DNA of 33,985 nt from an uncultured Clostridia bacterium (GTDB lineage: Bacteria > Bacillota > Clostridia > Oscillospirales > CAG-272): NCBI GenBank assembly GCA_937893945.1, contig CALCTA010000101.1:1-33985 (forward strand). The letters run 5' to 3'. The position numbers and the translations under genes were made by a program. Within the stretch, counting starts at the first letter, position 1; every line of letters starts with the position of its first letter. This document shows, piece by piece, positions 29,930 to 33,985 of the stretch. A model generated the notes under the pieces. It searched no databases and was not told the origin of the DNA. It worked only from the letters and a program-made list of their open reading frames with translations.

Positions 29930-31297
29930 TCAATCAAAATTATAAAATGCCTTTATAGCCTTGTGAGTTTCGTAAACGTCAACCTTTGCTACAAGCTCGT
30001 AGGGAGCGTGCATAGCGATTATAGCAACGCCAAGGTCGATAGTCTCGATGTTGTGCTTTGCGATGAATTTAGCAACAGTTCCGCCGCCGCCAACGTCAAC
30101 CTTACCAAGCTCGCCTGCCTGCCAGATAACGCCGTTTTCAGCCATAGCCGCTCTGAGCCAAGCGATAAACTCGGGGTTAGCGTCGTTTGTAGAGGACTTG
30201 CCGCGAGCGCCTGTATATTTGGTGAATACCGCGCCACATCCGACGAATGCGGAGTTTCTCTTTTCAAATACCTCTGCGAAGTTGGGATCGTAGCCGGGGC
30301 AAACGTCAGCCGAGAGGCACTTGGAGTTAGCTCTTACGAGAGCAGGGGATATGCCAAACGAATTAGCGATAGCGTCGATTATATCGAGCATAAGATCACA
30401 CTGCATTCCGCTCGCTCCGTCGCTGCCGATCTCTTCCTTGTCGGCGAGGATGCACATAAGTGTGTGTGTGGAGTCCTCGGATTCAAGGAGAGCGGTAAGC
30501 GAGGGATAAGCGCAAACGCGGTCATCGTGTCCGTAAGAGCCGATGAGAGAGCGGTCAAATCCAACGTCGCGAGCCTTAGCCGCGGGAACTACACAAAGCT
30601 CGGATGAGAAGAAGTCCTCCTCGACGATGCCGTACTTGTCATAGATGAGAGTCATAACGGCGTTCTTTACAGACTTGTCATCCTCCTCGGGAATATTTCC
30701 GAGAATTACGTTGAGCTGCTCGCCCTTGATACCGTCAGCGAGAGGAAGCTTGTTCTGATCTGCGCTGAGGTGGGGGAGAAGGTCGGAGATGTAGAATACA
30801 GGATCACTGTCGTCCTCGCCTATGCATACGTCAACAGTCTTGCCGTCCTTGGTGATAACTACACCGTGGAGCGCAAGAGGGGTTGCGACCCACTGATACT
30901 TGCGGACGCCGCCGTAGTAGTGAGTTTTGAAGTAAGCCATACCGCCGTCCTCGTAGAGAGGGCACTGCTTGAGGTCTATTCTGGGAGCGTCAACGTGAGA
31001 CGCTACTATGCGGATACCGTTCGCGATACTTTCGCTTCCGATAGTGAAAACGAAAAGGTTCTTGCCGCGATTGTTATAGTAAAGCTTGTCGCCGACAGAA
31101 ACTACGTCGCCAAGCACGTACTCCTTAAAGCCCTTTGCCGCAAGCATATCTATAGATACCTTTACAGCCTCGCGCTCGGTCTTAGCGGCGTCAAGAAAGT
31201 CCTTGTAACCCTCAGCGTAAGCGAAAGCCGCCTCGGTGGTCTCCTTGCCGAGCTGCTCGTAAACTGTTTTCTTAGAGTAAAGAATGTCCTTGTTCAT
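29930..31297 (-). CDS. apeA: M18 family aminopeptidase
   Basis: Zinc aminopeptidase of 455 residues, related to aspartyl aminopeptidase and yeast aminopeptidase I. Metal-site motifs are in order: ASHVDAPRIDLK (His/Asp), SYGHDDRVCAY (bridging Asp), ADKEEIGSDG (Glu-Glu), SADVCPGYDP, and AMHAPYEL near the C-terminus (His). YYGGVRKYQW matches the dimer/tetrahedral-particle type. It probably recovers amino acids from peptides. Its ATG overlaps the stop of the upstream lytic transglycosylase by 4 bp (31294-31297). Confidence 0.95.
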   Translation of the reverse strand: MNKDILYSKKTVYEQLGKETTEAAFAYAEGYKDFLDAAKTEREAVKVSIDMLAAKGFKEYVLGDVVSVGDKLYYNNRGKNLFVFTIGSESIANGIRIVASHVDAPRIDLKQCPLYEDGGMAYFKTHYYGGVRKYQWVATPLALHGVVITKDGKTVDVCIGEDDSDPVFYISDLLPHLSADQNKLPLADGIKGEQLNVILGNIPEEDDKSVKNAVMTLIYDKYGIVEEDFFSSELCVVPAAKARDVGFDRSLIGSYGHDDRVCAYPSLTALLESEDSTHTLMCILADKEEIGSDGASGMQCDLMLDIIDAIANSFGISPALVRANSKCLSADVCPGYDPNFAEVFEKRNSAFVGCGAVFTKYTGARGKSSTNDANPEFIAWLRAAMAENGVIWQAGELGKVDVGGGGTVAKFIAKHNIETIDLGVAIIAMHAPYELVAKVDVYETHKAIKAFYNFD

Positions 31298-31881
31298 TTT
31301 GTGTTTTCCTCGTTTCTATGATAAGTATTTTTATAATAATCAATAGCTTTGTTGACCTTTTTTACGTGCGCTCTCGTTTCCTTGAATGGAATGTGCGTAA
31401 GCTTTCCGCCGCTTGAATACTCATCGTCCTCAAGCCACTCTGCGACGTTGCCCTCGCCTGCGTTGTACGCGGCAAATACGGTATCCCAATCGTGAAATTT
31501 TTCAAATAGATAAGAGAGGTAGTAGGTGCCGTAGCGGATATTCACCTCAGGCTCGTAGAGCTCGTCAGCAGAGAGGTCCTCGCCGAGATGCTCGGCAGAC
31601 GTCAGCCACTCAAAAGTAGAGGGAAGCATCTGCATAAGCCCACGCGCGCCTGCATCTGACGTGGAATAAGGCTTGAAATTGCTTTCTACGTCTATTACGG
31701 CAAATATGACGTATGTCGGCACGTTGTATTCAGCCGAGTATTTGTTGACGTATTCTTCAAAATCGGAGGGGTGCATCTGCTTCTCAAGAAGAGAGGCAAG
31801 CGCATCAAGTCCCCATGCTGAGAGAAAGGATACCGCCAATATGATCAATATTGCCACAGGGCGCTTGAGCTTAGTCATCAT
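31294..31881 (-). CDS. Membrane-anchored lytic transglycosylase (SLT domain)
   Basis: Cleaves the MurNAc-GlcNAc bond in peptidoglycan to form anhydro ends. The 195-residue product has an N-terminal membrane anchor (about 7-27: RPVAILIILAVSFLSAWGL), then an SLT domain with the catalytic Glu66 in IDVESNFKP, GARGLMQMLPSTFEWL, NIRYGTYYLSYL and AAYNAGEGNV. I chose the ATG at 31881 because AGAGGTG lies just upstream and a longer frame to 31941 would lie mostly inside coaE; ATG 31878 is also possible. It overlaps coaE by 11 bp and the peptidase gene by 4 bp. Confidence 0.92.
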   Translation of the reverse strand: MMTKLKRPVAILIILAVSFLSAWGLDALASLLEKQMHPSDFEEYVNKYSAEYNVPTYVIFAVIDVESNFKPYSTSDAGARGLMQMLPSTFEWLTSAEHLGEDLSADELYEPEVNIRYGTYYLSYLFEKFHDWDTVFAAYNAGEGNVAEWLEDDEYSSGGKLTHIPFKETRAHVKKVNKAIDYYKNTYHRNEENTK

Positions 31882-32485
31882 AAGCACCTCTGAGGATGTT
31901 TTTTTCTTTGAGAAGCTCGTCAAGAGCCTTGTCGAGCGCATCCTCTGATCCGTCGTTGCAAAGGACGGCGTCAGAGTGAGAAATGTAAAACTCGTCGCTC
32001 TTTTGCGCCTTGATGCGAAGCAGAGCCTTTTCTCTTGTGATAGAGTCGCGGCGCATTATTCTCTCAAGCCTTGTCTCGACGGGAGCGAGGACTGATATTA
32101 CGACGTCGCACTCCTTGTCAAAGCCCGATTCGATGAGTGTCGGCGCGTCTATCACGACCGCCACCTCGCCCTTTGCCTTAAGTTCGGATATCATAATTCG
32201 GAATTTTGCGAGAACGTATGAAAGAACCGTTGAGTTGAGCAGCTCAAGCTTGTCGTTCTCGGCAAAGACTATCTTTCCGAGCGCCGCTCGGTCAAGCGAG
32301 CCGTCGGAAAGAAAAACGCTCTCTCCGAAAGCGGATTTCAGAGCATCGAGACACTCGGAGGGCGGAACGAGCAGAGAATGATATACGGCATCCGCGTCAA
32401 TGCAAACTATACCGCGCTTTTTGAGCAGCTCGCAGAGCGCGCCCTTGCCCGCACCCGACGGGCCTGTTACGCCGATGATCCTCAT
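31871..32485 (-). CDS. coaE: Dephospho-CoA kinase
   Basis: Catalyses the last step of coenzyme A synthesis, phosphorylating dephospho-CoA with ATP. The 204 residues have a P-loop GPSGAGKG at 8-15, CIDADAVYH with the DxD-type acidic pair (Asp30, Asp32), a lid rich in arginines (RLERIMRRD) and the late C-terminal helix. The ATG at 32485 gives the standard MRIIGVTG start and has GAGAGG 8 bases upstream; a GTG at 32494 is the alternative. First gene of the seven-gene minus-strand operon. Confidence 0.94.
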   Translation of the reverse strand: MRIIGVTGPSGAGKGALCELLKKRGIVCIDADAVYHSLLVPPSECLDALKSAFGESVFLSDGSLDRAALGKIVFAENDKLELLNSTVLSYVLAKFRIMISELKAKGEVAVVIDAPTLIESGFDKECDVVISVLAPVETRLERIMRRDSITREKALLRIKAQKSDEFYISHSDAVLCNDGSEDALDKALDELLKEKNILRGAYDD

Positions 32486-32534
32486 AATTCGCACCTCTCT
32501 CCTTCCTACATCTAAATATAATGTATCAATTTAT

Positions 32535-32563
32535 ATTATACCGCATTTTTCTTTTTTTTTCAA
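32535..32563 (-). promoter_or_regulatory. Sigma-A promoter of the coaE operon
   Basis: On the minus strand TTGAAA (32563-32558), 17-base spacer, TATAAT (32540-32535). It diverges from the promoter at 32601 with about 40 bases between their -35 elements. Confidence 0.85.
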
Positions 32564-32600
32564 GTACCAATACGTATATTTTTTATTTTGTTGGTCGTAA

Positions 32601-32629
32601 TTGACAGACTTGGGTGAGGGTGATATAAT
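32601..32629 (+). promoter_or_regulatory. Sigma-A promoter upstream of sigma module 2
   Basis: TTGACA at 32601-32606, 17-base spacer, TATAAT at 32624-32629 with extended -10 TG at 32621-32622: a perfect consensus promoter. It would give a basal transcript that runs through the second, ECF-type promoter at 32670. Module 1 has no equivalent. Confidence 0.85.
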
Positions 32630-32669
32630 TTAATTGCGAAAAGAATTTTTTAAAAATTTTTACTGCAAG

Positions 32670-32699
32670 TGTAATGCAGGCGGCATTTTTGTTGTTTAT
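32670..32699 (+). promoter_or_regulatory. Candidate ECF-type autoregulatory promoter, module 2
   Basis: TGTAATG (32670-32676), 17 bases, GTTTAT (32694-32699) followed by TAGGGTGAAGG. It matches the element at 11448-11477 in sequence and spacing, including an upstream A/T tract (about 32645-32660) and a palindrome GAAGG-A-CCTTC at 32706-32716 after the -10. Confidence 0.6.
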
Positions 32700-32734
32700 T
32701 AGGGTGAAGGACCTTCGTAGAAAGGAGATTTGAG

Positions 32735-33292
32735 ATGGACGACAGTAAAATATTAGATCTCTTTTGGGAACGCTCTGAGTCTGCCATCGAGGAGACCGAC
32801 AAAAAGTACGGGCGCTATTGTAAATACATAGCCGACCGTATCCTTGAGAATGATGAGGACTCACTCGAGGTAAAGAACGACACCTATCTCGCCGCTTGGA
32901 ACAGTATTCCACCCAAGCGCCCCGAGCCGCTCAAGCATTATCTTGGCGCGCTCTGCCGAAATATAGCGATAAATCGCAGAAAGGCGCAGGAAAGGCAGAG
33001 GAGAGACGGGAACGTGTCGCTTATACTTGACGAGCTTGCAGAGTGTATTCCCGACAATGAGAGAGGAGAGGCTGTAGTCGATAGCCTTGTTTTGAGAGAC
33101 GCGCTCAACCGCTTCGTGCGTTCTCTCCCAAGCCGCACGCAGAAGGCGTTTTTGCTTCGCTATTGGTACGCATGCACGATAGCCGAGGTCGCGAGCGAGC
33201 TTTCGATAAAGGAAAGCAACGCCGCAGTTCTTCTCTTGCGGACGCGAGAAAAACTTAAAGAGTTTTTAGAGAAGGAAGGGTTTACAGTATGA
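32735..33292 (+). CDS. ECF-like sigma-70 family RNA polymerase sigma factor (module 2)
   Basis: A 185-residue alternative sigma factor, the same length as and clearly paralogous to the protein at 11513-12070. Shared blocks include KYGRYCKYIADRILENDEDS, VKNDTYLAAWNSIPPKRP, KHYLGALCRNIAINR (region 2), CIPDNERGE, and RFVRSLPSRTQKAFLLRYWYAC followed by IAEVASELSIKESNAAVLLL (region 4 helix-turn-helix). Residues in the recognition helix differ between the two (KESKIKMML against KESNAAVLL), so promoter preference may have shifted a little. An AAAGGAG site precedes the ATG. The stop overlaps the next gene's ATG (ATGA). Confidence 0.92.
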   Translation: MDDSKILDLFWERSESAIEETDKKYGRYCKYIADRILENDEDSLEVKNDTYLAAWNSIPPKRPEPLKHYLGALCRNIAINRRKAQERQRRDGNVSLILDELAECIPDNERGEAVVDSLVLRDALNRFVRSLPSRTQKAFLLRYWYACTIAEVASELSIKESNAAVLLLRTREKLKEFLEKEGFTV

Positions 33293-33985
33293 AAAATAAA
33301 GATATTTTTGAGGCTCTCGGCGGAATTGACGCCGACGTAGTCCTCGCGGCAGCACCGGAAGGTGCAGGGAGGAAAAAGAAGCCGCATAAGCAGGGTTGGA
33401 TAAAGTGGGTAGTCGTAGCAGCTTGCTTAAGCTTGCTCGTTACTACCGTATTCGCGGCGACGTCAGAGCATAATCAGCCTTTTAAGGAGCCTGACGAAAA
33501 TAACAACGGCACAGAGCTTGCTGCCGACAATGCGCTCGTCAGCGCTTTGGTTGAATATTTGAATGATCTTGAAGCCGACCACGATATGCCCGCGATCACA
33601 ACGGCAGACAAAATGGATGCGATAAGAGACGGACAGCAGGCGCTGCACGTAGCTTTTGATCCTTCAAAACCCTACTTCGTTTGCGCGTATTCGGCTGACG
33701 GTCAGCAGAGCGGTGAATACACTTGGCTCAAATACGCAAACGTCGGCGATATTACAAAAGAGTATAGCGACTTGCAAATGGCATTAGCCTTTCAGGTAAA
33801 TCCTTCGCTCTTTGTCAAGGATATTATGACAGAGGACGCGACGGTGCCTGCTATGGAGCATTTTCAGCCCTTTGAGCCTCAGTTTAACGAAGGCTTGAAC
33901 ACCAAGGCAGCCGACACGTTTGACGAGACCTTTATCTACCTCAATTCGTCCGAGGGAGATACCGTTTATCATTCCACCACAGCGT
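33289..33985 (+). CDS. Single-pass membrane protein, putative anti-sigma partner (module 2), 3' end cut
   Basis: Open to the right window edge; 232 codons are visible. The N-terminus (MKNKDIFEALGGIDADVVLA, then a lysine-rich stretch) is similar to the module 1 partner, and is followed by a membrane span at about 41-57 (WVVVAACLSLLVTTVFA). The remainder is an acidic extracytoplasmic region with no family I recognise; it does not resemble the module 1 outer domain. The start overlaps the sigma stop (33289-33292). The most economical role is an anti-sigma or co-sensor tied to the sigma factor; this is inference from context and topology. Confidence 0.72.
   Translation, partial: MKNKDIFEALGGIDADVVLAAAPEGAGRKKKPHKQGWIKWVVVAACLSLLVTTVFAATSEHNQPFKEPDENNNGTELAADNALVSALVEYLNDLEADHDMPAITTADKMDAIRDGQQALHVAFDPSKPYFVCAYSADGQQSGEYTWLKYANVGDITKEYSDLQMALAFQVNPSLFVKDIMTEDATVPAMEHFQPFEPQFNEGLNTKAADTFDETFIYLNSSEGDTVYHSTTA

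Noticed and set aside
32583..32912. Minus-strand ORF of 109 codons at the sigma module 2 promoter region
   Set aside because: It crosses the promoters and the antisense of the sigma gene; no binding site or family resemblance.
1..33985. CRISPR array, transposon or prophage
   Set aside because: I saw no spaced direct repeats, transposase, integrase or phage structural gene in the window.

Overview
This window looks like a chromosomal, housekeeping-rich segment of a Gram-positive, low-to-mid GC member of the class Clostridia (Bacillota). The evidence is a Firmicutes-length S12 with the insertion also found in Bacillus, consensus sigma-A promoters, strong GGAGG ribosome binding sites, FMN, SAM-I and lysine riboswitches with intrinsic terminators, and gut-Clostridia style surface proteins. 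An anaerobic gut commensal of the Oscillospirales or Christensenellales type is my inference; no species can be named. I see no tRNA or rRNA gene, CRISPR array, transposase or prophage.

Layout. 1-1290: 3' part of a GTP-type PEP carboxykinase and its terminator. 1405-6004: the str operon (rpsL, rpsG, fusA, tuf) with a consensus extended -10 promoter and a strong terminator. 6009-6886: FMN riboswitch and the riboflavin transporter subunit ribU. 6925-8345: SAM-I riboswitch and metK. 8388-11411: recD2 and a ComF-type phosphoribosyltransferase gene, overlapping by 4 bp. 11448-13201: ECF-like sigma factor and membrane partner, module 1. 13264-15911: mreB/mbl and a PepD-like dipeptidase. 15917-17745 (minus): NhaC-family transporter behind a lysine riboswitch. 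17790-18254 (minus): a small membrane protein. 18386-23532: a five-gene biotin-dependent, Na+-pumping decarboxylase operon. 23564-25368: a secreted CHAP-domain protein. 25372-32563 (minus): a seven-gene operon of coaE, a lytic transglycosylase, an M18 aminopeptidase, prfA, tsaC/sua5, a GyrA/ParC-like subunit and a 34-residue membrane peptide, mostly coupled by 4-11 bp overlaps. 32601-33985: ECF-like sigma/membrane partner module 2, cut by the window end.

How the genes work together. The str operon supplies translation factors. Three metabolite-sensing RNAs (FMN, SAM, lysine) control uptake or synthesis of their own ligands. The carboxyltransferase/biotin/Na+ pump operon, with PEP carboxykinase, points to C4-acid fermentation in which oxaloacetate carboxyl groups are transferred to biotin and decarboxylation drives Na+ export. 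The minus-strand operon mixes CoA synthesis, wall turnover, peptide breakdown, translation termination, tRNA modification and DNA topology.

Most interesting observations: (i) two paralogous sigma/membrane-partner modules 21 kb apart that share a non-sigma-A promoter-like element with identical spacing, a candidate pair of autoregulated signalling systems with divergent sensor domains; (ii) S12 with arginine at the position equivalent to E. coli Lys88, a known streptomycin-resistance substitution; (iii) an FMN riboswitch that starts 5 nt after the tuf terminator with no room for its own promoter; (iv) a sodium-pump operon that combines a divergent 12S-type carboxyltransferase with a 5S/OadA-type subunit.
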